A stretch of DNA of 64,000 nt from Mucilaginibacter sp. (GTDB lineage Bacteria; Bacteroidota; Bacteroidia; Sphingobacteriales; Sphingobacteriaceae). Position numbers and translations under genes: made by a program. The notes beneath the pieces were generated by a model. It saw only the letters and a list, made by a program, of their open reading frames with translations, made no database searches and had not been told where the DNA came from. Within the stretch, counting starts at the first letter, position 1, and the number at the start of each line of letters is the position of its first letter. Location of the stretch: NCBI GenBank assembly GCA_030445275.1, contig JAUCSE010000021.1, positions 124,001 through 188,000 of the forward strand, given 5' to 3'. Of this stretch, positions 9,559 to 21,400 are shown one piece after another.

Positions 9559-12150
9559 CTAATTGTTAACCCTTACTTTCATCACTATACCGATGCCATT
9601 GGTGCTGCTTTTTTGTTTTACAAAAATTTCGGTGCTTAAACCGCATTCGCGCAATAATCGGGTATGGTTATATGCCACCTGTTTATATAATTGCGGATCG
9701 AGATCTGCCAGTTCATCATTGTTTAAAATGCTGGAGTAGATGAATAGTTTCGAGAACTTGTTCCCTGACTCGTCCGACACCTGGTTTAAGCAGTTCAAAT
9801 ACCCGTTAATAACGGAGTAATCGGCAGCTATAAGCGCATTTTTTATTTTAAGACCATAAAGCAGCGATTTCATGAAAGGCGTAAATAAATATTCCTCCTG
9901 TTTATAGGATACCGAAATGGAACTGCTGCTATTTAACAATTCAACACTGTTATCCAGTAAAAAGTAGGCATCAGATACGGCTATTTTTAAAAAGAAGTTG
10001 TATGCAAAGGATGTTTCTATGCTGGTTTTGTTTATTTTATTAACAGCATTAACAAATCTTAATGTTTTTAGCGGCTTCTGGCAAATGAATGTGGAGTAGG
10101 CAGCCAGCAGATAAATAAGATCATTGGCCTTTTGATCGTATATGTTTTCATTCTGTACAGGCGGATTAAAGTAAAACCGGGTAATTTCAGCAAAGAAATC
10201 CTTCCTGATCATACCATATTTTAAGTATTGGTAAATCGCGTTCAGGCAATGTAAAGGGTTGATGGCGAATTGCTGAAAATCATACTGCGGAAAACTTTTT
10301 AGTTTTGCGAGGTGCTCTTCCAGTTGTTTAATATCTAGCTGTAGTATAGCTATAGTTGCCAGGGCCGTATAGGTAAGTACTTTTTTATGGTCAGAAAGCT
10401 CAAATTTTAGTAAGGTTTGCAATGCTTTTTTGTAATCAGTATGTACTAACTCTAATCCAAAAAAGTAATAAAATAATCCATCGCCGCAATCTTGTTTAAA
10501 ATAATTCGCGGTTGCTTCAGTGTTGGTTGATCCAAAACAAACCTTCTGAAGCAAATCTCCCAAAAAAATGATTAGCTCAGATTTTTCTTTAGGATTAAGG
10601 TCGGTTTGGGCCAAAAGTTCAAAACTTTCCTGCTGTCCGTTCTTAACAGCATGTATTACACACCACTTTATTACCGGCAATTTATGCTCATTGTCATTGA
10701 AAGCATTATTGATCAATTTGATCAGATTCAGGTCAAAACGCTGATTGTTATCCAACAAAAGTTTCCTGGCTATGGTAAATTCTAAGAAGTTATTGTTGCC
10801 AAATTGCACCAGCGTTTTAAATTGGAAATTATTGCTTGAGTTTACTTCCCGTAAAAAACCAATGCTTAATAATTCATTATAAGCATGGCTATATTGTTTA
10901 AGCAAATCGTTGCATTTAAACTTATCTAGTTCATACACACCGTTCTTGAAATCCATTTCATCCACCAATGCCTTTAATAACAAGATCTTTTCGGTTGCAT
11001 AATGCCCCAGGTAAACCTTGTTCAGTATAAATATTGAGATTAGCTCATAAATGCATATGTGATCAATGTTGTTGAGCGAAAAGTCGTTTTTATGCTGTTT
11101 GTAATAAAACTGAAAATATAAAGGGTGATTAAAGTTATTGGCAACGTCAATGGCTATAAGATTCTGAATGTCAGGATTAATGGAGCGGCATAGTTCTTTT
11201 ATTTCCTGTATATTAAACAGCGGTACGTTGGTAGTCAGGTCATGGTCGGTAATAAAACCGGTAAACCAGTTGTTAAGACCAAACTCCATATTGTGTTTAT
11301 TATTGATCCAGTTGGCCGACCGCATGGTTAAAACCAGTTTAAACCAATCATGCGACTGATAAAAGGAGAAAATATCCATTAGCTGGTTTAGTACCAGCTC
11401 AAACTGATCGTTTTTGAACATGTGTTCGTCAAAGCCATCTATAATAAGATAAAACTTGCCATCATGACGTTTATTAATATCAAAAAGGGCTGCCACATCT
11501 TCTTCATGCGAATAACCAAGCAGAGCCAGCAGCCAGTCGTTAAGATCACGTCCGCTTAAAAAAACGTTCATCAGGGCGCTGCTGCTAAAAAACAGGATGA
11601 TGTCATTACTATCTGATCGTAATTTTTCATCTATCCAGTGGCAAAGACCGATGGTTTTTCCATAACCGGAAGGAGCCGCAAATACGGTTGCGGTGTAATC
11701 ACCTCTTAAAAATTCGTCAAAATGATCATCGATAAATCTTCTGCGTATGGTTTGGTTGAAAGGGATGCCGGAGCGATTCTTTAATGCTTGTAAGGTAAAA
11801 TTGGTGATTTTTGCGGCATTATGACTAAGTGTTTTCCAGTCAATATGTTCATTCTGTGATTTTGCAGCGGGTACGCTTTCCAGTTCACAAAAATTATCCC
11901 AACCCTCAAAGCCACAGTATTTTGCTAAAACATCAATAGTGAACAATGATGGTTTAAATTTACTGTATGCAAATCCATATACCCGTTTTAAAGTAGTTTC
12001 GCTTACTGTTAATTTTGTTTTAACGTAGATCTGTAATGCAAGAGCCTTACAATCTCCCGGAGTAATGCTTCTGATATTAGCATTTGCGAGTACCCGGGAT
12101 TTCAATGTTTCAAATTGAACTGGTAAAAAGGATATCATAGGCTCAAGCAA
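9559..12150 (-). CDS. NACHT-type STAND NTPase with a putative DNA-binding N-terminus
   Basis: Residues about 25-90 form a compact helical domain (TPGDCKALALQIYVKTK, VSETTLKRVYGF, LAKYCGFEGWDNF) that looks like a helix-turn-helix; this is inference. The P-loop NTPase core begins near residue 130, with Walker A APSGYGKT (159-166) and Walker B FYLIIDGFDE (233-242). The D-G-F-D-E form is typical of the NACHT clade of STAND proteins. An arginine-bearing strand (LVLTMRSANW) follows. Residues about 330-863 are all-helical and lack obvious repeats with a clean period, as expected for a sensor. No TIR, nuclease or protease domain is visible. It is divergent from the giant T9SS cargo gene and shares a 333-bp promoter region with it. 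A regulator or an NLR-like defence protein are both possible. Confidence 0.75.
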   Translation of the reverse strand: MLEPMISFLPVQFETLKSRVLANANIRSITPGDCKALALQIYVKTKLTVSETTLKRVYGFAYSKFKPSLFTIDVLAKYCGFEGWDNFCELESVPAAKSQNEHIDWKTLSHNAAKITNFTLQALKNRSGIPFNQTIRRRFIDDHFDEFLRGDYTATVFAAPSGYGKTIGLCHWIDEKLRSDSNDIILFFSSSALMNVFLSGRDLNDWLLALLGYSHEEDVAALFDINKRHDGKFYLIIDGFDEHMFKNDQFELVLNQLMDIFSFYQSHDWFKLVLTMRSANWINNKHNMEFGLNNWFTGFITDHDLTTNVPLFNIQEIKELCRSINPDIQNLIAIDVANNFNHPLYFQFYYKQHKNDFSLNNIDHICIYELISIFILNKVYLGHYATEKILLLKALVDEMDFKNGVYELDKFKCNDLLKQYSHAYNELLSIGFLREVNSSNNFQFKTLVQFGNNNFLEFTIARKLLLDNNQRFDLNLIKLINNAFNDNEHKLPVIKWCVIHAVKNGQQESFELLAQTDLNPKEKSELIIFLGDLLQKVCFGSTNTEATANYFKQDCGDGLFYYFFGLELVHTDYKKALQTLLKFELSDHKKVLTYTALATIAILQLDIKQLEEHLAKLKSFPQYDFQQFAINPLHCLNAIYQYLKYGMIRKDFFAEITRFYFNPPVQNENIYDQKANDLIYLLAAYSTFICQKPLKTLRFVNAVNKINKTSIETSFAYNFFLKIAVSDAYFLLDNSVELLNSSSSISVSYKQEEYLFTPFMKSLLYGLKIKNALIAADYSVINGYLNCLNQVSDESGNKFSKLFIYSSILNNDELADLDPQLYKQVAYNHTRLLRECGLSTEIFVKQKSSTNGIGIVMKVRVNN

Positions 12151-12483
12151 TTAGGGTTGTTATTTAACACAATAATTCCAATAGTTTGTTGTTAATAGTA
12201 CAATTAATGTGATCATTACTAATTATACGGGAAGAATACCGTATAATGTTGCGGTCATATTTGCCTGAATATTGGGTTTTTGCTGTGTTTTACTCTGTTT
12301 ACGAGAAATATAGAGCTATAAGTTTTAAAATAATATTTAATGAACAAAATGAACATTTGACATTGTCAATGAACATAATTTGATTCAGGCTAAATAAGTG
12401 AATAAGATGTATTCATCATAATCCTAAAGTGCTATGTAGTTTTGAGCGTGTAACTATTTACACCTACCTTAACTACCATTTGC
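12151..12483. other. Divergent promoter region between the STAND gene and the giant surface-protein gene
   Basis: This 333-bp AT-rich stretch has no open frame of note. It carries the perfect inverted repeat at 12222-12247. Near the giant gene, TTTTG (12440-12444), a 20-bp spacer and TACCTTAA (12465-12472) form a weak match to a Bacteroidota promoter that would leave a very short leader. Several TGAACA/ATGAACA-type repeats occur around 12338-12375. Confidence 0.5.
12222..12247. promoter_or_regulatory. Perfect 9-bp inverted repeat, probable operator
   Basis: ATTATACGG (12222-12230) and CCGTATAAT (12239-12247) are exact reverse complements separated by 8 bp. Centre-to-centre spacing of about 17 bp would place both halves on nearly the same face of the helix over roughly 1.6 turns, as for dimeric regulators. 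It lies 72 bp upstream of the STAND start and 237 bp upstream of the giant gene. There is no T-run on either side, so a terminator is unlikely. Confidence 0.6.
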
Positions 12484-15400
12484 ATGAAAACCTTTACCTT
12501 TTATAGCAGGTACATAATAGTGTTATGTCTGTTATTGTGTGCTACAAGCAAGATCTTTGGACAACGCCATTTTGCGACTACTCAAAATAATGGCGCTACA
12601 GGTTTGCTTTGTGTAGGCTGCACGGTTACCAACCCGCTGAACGCCGTTGATGCAAATTTACAAACGTACTCCGTTTTAAATGTGCCGGTGAGCCTTTTGG
12701 CTGGAACCTATCAGGAACTCATATTTCCGGGTGGGGCAGTTGCTGCTAATACGCCCCTGACCATTAAATTGGGAACAGGGGATAACCTGCTTGATGTAAC
12801 AGCGCTTGGGGGTGTAATTATTACGCCGTACAATGGTAATGTAGCAGGCACATCAATCACTGCACCAACACTGGCAAGTGTTCTCAGCAATAATAACCAG
12901 GTAGAACTGATCTTTTCGCCAACAACAGCTTATGACCGGGTAAGGGTAACGCTTAATGGCGGTCTTTTGGGTGCTTTAAGCTCTATATATTTATACGATG
13001 CCTTTTATACAACTCCGGGAGGGGCCCCTATTTGTAACACACCATACGATGAATTGCATGGTATATCATCAGCGCTGCTTGGCCTTGGTTTAAGTGTAGG
13101 TGGTGTTGTAAATCCGCAAAATGCTATTGATGCTGATATTAATACAGCGTCGACCTTAAATGCAGGTGTTGGCGCTTTAGGTGCATATGCGCAACAAACA
13201 ATAGTTTTTGAAAATTCATCTATTATAGGCGATTCTGTACGCATTACAGTGTCATTGCCCAAAGCAATACTGGATGTTGGGGTTTTAACAAACTCAACCA
13301 TATCAACTTTTAATGGTAATACTGATAATAACGATACCCAGCAGTTAAATGGCTCACTGCTTCGTTTACGCTTACTTGATTTAACCGCTAACCGGCAGCG
13401 GTTAACGATTACCTATGCACCAACAAAGGTGTTTGACAGGGTACAATTACGGTTGGGTGGCATAGCCAGTGTATTATCAACCCTCGATTTTTACGGGGCC
13501 GAGTTGGTTATACCCAAACCCGTCGTCAAAATTAATAGTATAGCATCAGACACCACCCAGGTATGTGCCGGAAGTGGCCTTACATTAGTTGCATCAGCAA
13601 ACGCTCCGGCTACTTTTAACTGGTATACCACCGCAACAGGTGGTACATCTGTACATACAGGTGCCTCTTTTCCTGTAACAAATATAAATGCAAACATTAC
13701 TTATTATGTATCAGCAACCCGTGCGGGTTGCCCAACAGCTTCAAATCGTGCAGCAATAACTATCAATGTTAATCAAATTCCTGCAGCACCAGTTGTGCCG
13801 GTAGCAACCCAACCTGCATGTCCTGGCTCGTCTGCTATTTTTGCAGCAACGCCGGTAGCGGGTGTTACCGTTAACTGGTATACTGCCGCAACAGGCGGTA
13901 CATTGGTATATAGCGGCAATACTTTTACCACACCAACTCTAACCGCTGCAACCAATTACTATGCCGAAGCAACAGTAGGTGGTGTTTGCGTAAGCGCTAC
14001 CCGTACACCAGTACACGCAATTATAAATGCGGCACCGGCAGTGCCAACGGTTGATCCTAAAACTATTTGCGATGGAAGTGTGGCCGTATTATCAATTGGC
14101 AGTCCGGTAGCAACCCAAACATACAACTGGTACGATGCCGCAACCGGTGGTAACCTTTTAAAAACAGGACAAGATTTCACCAGCCCTCCTTTAAATGCCA
14201 GTACCACTTACTATGCCGAAGCTGTTAATGCAACTGGTTGCGTAAGCACTACACGCGTTGCAGTACCAGTAACGGTACAACCAATACCGGCCAACCCTGT
14301 TGTGGCTGCAACCAATGCAACCATAGCTGCGGGCCAAACGGCTACTATTAATGTAACCAATGCCCAAACCGGTATTACTTATAAATGGTATAATTCAGCA
14401 ACAGCGGTTACGCCTATTTTCACGAGTACAACTCCAACTTTCGTAACGCCAGCGCTATTTGGCAGCACTACTTATTATGTAGCAGCTGAAAGCACTGCCG
14501 GCGGTTGCCAATCAGCAAGCCGTACGTCAATTACCATTAGTGTAACTGTCGATAGTAACTCGCCATGTACCTTTGCTAATAAGCAAACTAAATCAATAGA
14601 TGGCGTGTGTTTGCTATGTGATGTTACCACTCCTGAACTTGCTGTCGATGCTGATACTACTACCGCGTCAACCTTCGTTGTACCGGTAGGCCTTTTAGGT
14701 GGGTCAGCTTCACAAATACTGCAATTTCAACAAGCAGGTTTTGCCGGCGATACCATCAGGCTTGTTTTACAAAGCCCCGGAGGTTTGGCAGATTTGAGTT
14801 TATTAGGTGGTATAACCGTAACCGTTTTGAACGGAACTACAACGGTAGGCAGTTATCCGCTTAACAGTTCATTACTTACATTACGATTATTGGGTGGCAC
14901 CGGCCGTTATGCAGTTTATATACCGGCTACAGGAAACTACGATCGTATAAAGATTACGCTTAGTGTAGGCGCGGCAACTTTACTAACTTCGTTAAATGTT
15001 TATTATGCTGTACAGCAATATTCAAAACCTACGTTTGACCCAACTGCTCTTAATATTTGTAAAGGCAGCCCTGCGCATCTTAGCATTACCTCGCCTAATC
15101 CAGCTAACGGAACTTTTAGCTGGTTTACAACACCAACCGGCGGAACAGCTGTAGGTACCGGTCTAACTTACACCACACCTGCATTAGCTGCCAATACCAC
15201 TTATTATGTAGAGTACAGCCGTGGTACCTGCGTAAGCCCGGTACGTACCCCTGCACAGGTTATTGTTAATGATATCCCAGTAAAACCGGCGGTAACACCT
15301 AGTCCTGCAAATATCAATGCAGGCCAAACAGCAACGCTTCAGGCTACAGTAGTAAATAATGCCACTATAAAATGGTACGATGCCGCAACAGGTGGTACTC

Positions 15401-18400
15401 TAGTACATACAGGCCCAACATTTACCACACCGGTATTAAACGCCACTACAACTTATTATGCTGAAGCCTCTTTAGGCAGCTGCGTATCGCCAGACAGAAC
15501 TGCTGTTCCGGTTAACGTAACCGCCATAGTAATACCAGACGTTTCAGTTAGCCCGGCAACACAAGCTGTTGATGCCGGTACATCTGCTACTATAGTGGCA
15601 ACTTCAACTGTACCAGGTACTGGTACCATATTTAACTGGTATACTACCCCAACCGGCGGAACACCAGTATACACCGGCGCAACTTTCGTAACGCCACCGG
15701 TATTTGCCGATATAACTTATTATGCCGAAGCTGTAGTAACCGCAACCGGTGCAAAATCAGCTAACCGTGCACCAGCAGCAGTTAATGTAAATGCCATAGG
15801 TAGTGATCCTGTAGCTTGCGACGCTGCTATTGATCAAACAAGCTCAGTTAATGGCGTATGTTTATTGTGCGGTATTAGTAATGCGGGCGGAGCAGTTGAT
15901 AATAACCGTAACACATTTTCACAAATACATGTACCGATAGCTTTACTGGGTGGTACAGGGCAGCAAACACTGCGTTTTGCCAATGCAGGTATTGTTGGGG
16001 ATAGTATCATTGTGGAATTAGGTATCCCTGGTTCACTTGCCGATGTAGGCGTACTTTCACAAATTCAATTAAGTACCTATAGTGGTACAACGTTTAATAA
16101 CGACATTCTCAGTGTAAACGGCTCACTGTTAAACATAACCTTACTTAACGGAACAAACCGTTTCAGGGTAGCATTTAAAGCAACTCACAACTTTGACCGG
16201 GTTCAAATTGCTTTTAACTCAGGTGTTGCCGGTTTACTTAACACCGTAAATGTTTATGATGCTACCATCGCTGTAGCCGCACCGACTATCGCAGTAGCAA
16301 ATGTTACTCAATGTCCTGGTCCGGTTACGCTAACCGCAACAGTGTCTGGTGATGCAACTGTAAAATGGTATACCACAGCAACCGGTGGTTCACCTGTATT
16401 TACAGGTTCTTCGTATCTTATAAACGCACCAGCAATAGGAACTACAATTTATTATGCCGAAGCAACCCGCACAGGCACAGGTTGCGCTCAAAAAGTACGT
16501 ACACCGGCAACAGTTACCATTTCTCCGGTTCCTGCCGCTCCGATTATAACTAGTGATCCCACTCCTACCGTATGTCCTGGAGGTAAAGCCACAATTACAG
16601 CGCAGGCTGCAAGTGGCGCTACCATTAACTGGTATGCAGCAGCAGCTGGTGGCCAACCGCTATTTACCGGTCCGGCATTTACCACACCGGCTTTAACCGC
16701 CGAAACCAGTTATTATGCCGAAGCGGTAGCAGGTGGTACTTGTATAAGCGCTGCACGTACACCAATAAAAGTAAGCATAAGCGCTTTGCCAGCTGTACCA
16801 ACGCTTGTTGCAAACCCGCCCATTTGCGATGGCGATGTAGCCGTATTGGCAATAGCTAACCCGGTAACCGGACAAACCTATAACTGGTATACTGCCGCGA
16901 CAGGTGGGTCACCAATAGCTACCGGTATAAACTTTACCAGCCCAACTGCTTTACATACTACAACACCATTTTATGCCGAAGCAGTTAATGGAACCGGTTG
17001 TGCAAGCAGCACCCGCTTTGAGGCGATTGTTACTGTAAACCCTAAGCCTGCCGATCCGATCCTGGCTACAAATAGTACAACCGTATCTGCCGGTCAAACT
17101 GCTATCATTAATGTAACCAATGCTCAAACCGGCATTACTTATAACTGGTATACAACCGCTACAGGTCCTACACCAGTGGCTACAGGTCCATCATTTACCA
17201 CTCCACCACTGTTAAGCACCACTACTTATTATGCCGAAGCCGTTAACAGCACAGGTTGTAAATCAGCCCGTACTCCTATAACAATAAATGTAACTATTGA
17301 TAATAACTCGCCATGTACATTTGCTAATCAGCAAACTAAAACCGTAACCGGTATATGTGCGTTATGTGATGTAACTAATGGTGCACTTGCTGTTGATGCC
17401 GACACAACCACTGCCTCAACCTTAGTTGTACCGGTAGCCCTTTTAAATGCAGGAGTTTCACAAACACTGCAATTCCAACAACCTGGTTTTGCTGGTGATA
17501 TCATTAAACTGTCATTACAAACTCCTGTAAGCCTGGCTGATGTTAGCTTATTAGGCAGTATAACAGTAGGTGTTTATAACGGAACTACAGAGGTTGCTAC
17601 CTATCCGCTTAGCAGCTCACTGCTTACTTTAAAATTATTGGGTGCAGGCAACCGTTACGCCGTATACGTACCTGCAACTGCTGCTTATGATCGTGTGGTG
17701 GTTACGCTTAAGTCGGGAGCTGCAACATTGCTTACATCATTGAATGTATTTTATGCGATACAACAATATCCAAGCCCTGTATTTGATCCTGTTGCCCCTG
17801 AGGTTTGTAAGGGTAGTACAGCAACAATTAATATTACCACGCCAAGTCCTGCTAACGGAACCTTTACCTGGTTTACAACACCAACAGGAGGATCATCTGT
17901 AGGTACTGGTACACCATTCACCACACCGCCATTAACTGCTAATACTACTTATTATGTAGAATACAGCCGTGGTAGCTGTATAAGCCCGGTGCGTAAAGCA
18001 GTACAGGTTATTGTTGATGATGCTCCGGTTAAACCAGTGGTAACACCTCCAAGTGCAGCTATCACCGCCGGACAAACAGCAACTTTTACAGCTACTGTTC
18101 CTAATAATCCGAATGCCACTATAAACTGGTATACCTCACCAACAGGAGGTACACTAGTAGGTACCGGTTCGCCATTCACCACACCGGTTTTAACAACCAC
18201 TACAACTTATTATGCAGAATCTGCCTTAGGCAGCTGCGTATCGCCTGACAGAACTGCTGTTATTATAACGGTAACCCCGGTAGTAATACCTGACGTTGCT
18301 GTTAATCCGGCAACACAACCTATAAATGCAGGTACAACTGCTACTATGGTAGCATCGTCATCCACTACTGGTGCTGGTACCATCGTGTATGACTGGTTTA

Positions 18401-21400
18401 CTACACCAACAGGTGGCACATCAATTTATACAGGTGCTACCTTTACAACTCCATCATTATTTGCTGGTACTACTTATTATGCCGAAGCTACCATAACTGC
18501 TACCGGTGTAAAATCAACTACCAGGGCACCTGGAGCAGTTACTATAAATGCTATTGGTACCGGTCCTGTACCATGCGACGCTGCAATTGCTCAAACAAGT
18601 GCAGTTAATGGCATATGCTTAGTTTGCGGTACTAATAATGATGCAGATGCAGTTGACAATAACAGTGAGTCTTTCTCGCAACTACACATACCGGTAGGTT
18701 TAGTGGGTGCCTCGGTACAACAAACCTTACGCTTCGCCAATACAGGTATTGCAGGTGACAGCGTAATTATTGATTTAGGTATCCCGGGCTCATTGCTTGA
18801 TTTAAGCATACTGTCACAAATTCAAATAACCACTTATAACGGCACCGTTAGTAACGGCGATCAATTTACTGTAAATGGTTCGTTGTTAACACTTACTGTG
18901 CTAAACGGAACCTCCCGTTTCAAGGTGGCGTTTAAAGCAGCCCATACCTTCGACCGGGTTCAGATCGTACTTGGCGGAGGTTTGGCCTCGGCATTAACCG
19001 CGTTAAATATTTATGATGCCTACCAAACGGTAACAACACCTACTGTTAATGCAGCCGGTACAACCGTATGCCAGGGATCACCAGCTACTTTAACAATAAC
19101 CGGAACTCCTCCGGCTAACGTAACCATCAAATGGTACGATGCCGCAACAGGTGGTAACCTTGTAGGTACCGGTCCAAGCGTGGTAGTTAATGCAGTAACC
19201 GCAACCAAGACTTATTATGCCGAAGCCAGCCGTACCGCGAGTGGTTGTGCGCAAGCAACACGTGCACCGTTTAAGGTTAATGTTACGTCAGCTCCTGCAG
19301 CGCCAGTTGCAGCAGACAAACCCGTATGTTCAGGTCAATCTGTTGTATTAACAGCAGTGCCTGTTGCAGGCATTACCTATAACTGGTATGATGCCGCAAC
19401 AGGCGGCACACTATTGCTTGCAAATAATGCCTCATATCCTACTCCTGCATTAACAGCTACTACCACTTATTATGTAGAGGCGGTAGCAGGCACATGCGCT
19501 AGCGCAACCCGTACACCAGTAAAAGCTATTGTAACTGCAGCGCCATCGGTTCCGGTGGTAATACCACCGGCAGCAATCTGTTCAGGTTCACCGGCTACAT
19601 TGTCGGTAACACCAGTTGCAGGCGTAACCTATAACTGGTATACTGCTGCAACAGGCGGCACACTGGCATTTACTGGTAATCCAGTTTCTACTCCGGCATT
19701 AACTGCCAATACAACATATTATGTTGAAGCTGTGTTAACAGGGGGCTGTACCAGTTCAACAAGGGCTCCTGCGGCAGTGTCGGTTAATCCGACACCCGCG
19801 GCCCCTACTATTACCATTGTTCCGGCTAACGGACAGGTTACTTCTGGCCAAACAGCAACTTTAACAGCTACATCTACTGGCGCTACCATTAACTGGTACG
19901 CGTCTGCAACTGGTGGTACACCAGTTGGTAGCGGTTCACCATTTACTACACCGCCTTTAACATCAACCACAACTTATTATGCTGAGGCTGTTTCAAGCAC
20001 AGGCGGTTGTATCAACGCTACACGTACTCCGATACAAATCACTGTAAACCCGGTATTCTCTACCTCGTGCGATTTTGCATCATCACAAACATTCGACAAA
20101 AATAATGGTCTGCTTTGTGTTGGTTGTGCCGTGAATAACCCGGATAATGCAGTTGATCAGGATACCACCAACTTTAGCCAGTTGAACCTACCAATTGGTT
20201 TGGTAGGCTCATACCTATCACAACAATTAATATTCAGCGATGCTGGTGCTATTGGTGATACGGTAACCGTAAAATTAAGAATCCCCGGAACTCTTATTTC
20301 TGTTGGTTTGCTAAATCAATTACAAATAGCTTCATATAACGGGGCTACCTTTAACAATGACCGTATTAATCTAAGCAGCAGCTTGCTGAAACTTACCATA
20401 CTGGCAGGCGGTGAAACTGCTTTGGTGAAATTTGCACCTCAAACAGCATTTGACCGGGTTGAAATCAAGTTAAATGGTGCATTAGCAGCAGTATTTAGCA
20501 CGGTAAACATTTATTATGCAAGTAAACAGGTTGAGAAACCAACATTTGCACCAAATGCCAATGCCGTAAGTATTTGCGCAGGCAACAAAGCAAGTTTTGC
20601 CATTAACAATGCCCGTGCAGGTGTAACTTACAAATGGTACACTTCATCAACTGGTGGAGCTTCTATATTTACCGGGCCGAACTTTACTTCACCTACTGTA
20701 TTAACTGCTACCACTGTTTTTTATGTTGAAAGCAGCCGTGCATCAAGTGGTTGTCCTAATCCTAACAGGGTACCTGCAACAGCCAATGTAACACCGGGTC
20801 CTGGTAATCCAACTCTGGTTAATCCATTATTGCCGGTATGTTCTGGTTTAACCGCGACATTTAATGTATCGCCGGTACAGCCAGGTGTTGTATATAATTG
20901 GTTTGCCACTGCAACCGGTGGTACGTCGATAGCAACAGGACCAGACTTTACCACACCGCCGCTTACAGTAGATGCTACTTATTATGTAGAAGCATCATCT
21001 ACCGGCTGTACCAGTCCTGCCCGTACCCTGGCTAGAGCGACAGTTACTCCTACGCCTGCTGCTCCAACCGTTACGGTAAGTCCAGTCGGTGGTATCATCA
21101 CAGCTGGCGGAACAGCTACGTTAACAGTTAATCCAACTACTGCAGGTGTTACCTATAACTGGTATACCCAGCCTACAGGTGGTACTGCTATACAAGCCGG
21201 ACCTTCTATTACCGTTCAGCCTAATGTAACTACCACTTATTATGCCGAAGCATCTGTGGCTTCAGGTTGCGTGAGCCCTCAGCGTACCTCAGTACTTATT
21301 ACGGTTAATCAACCGGTAGTAGTACCTGATGTAATAGTTAATCCGGCAACACAACCTATAAATGCAGGTACAACTGCTACTATGGTAGCATCGTCATCCA

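Noticed and set aside
9559..12150. STAND protein as a confirmed antiphage NLR
   Set aside because: No nuclease, TIR, protease or pore-forming effector domain and no other defence genes nearby; kept only as an alternative.
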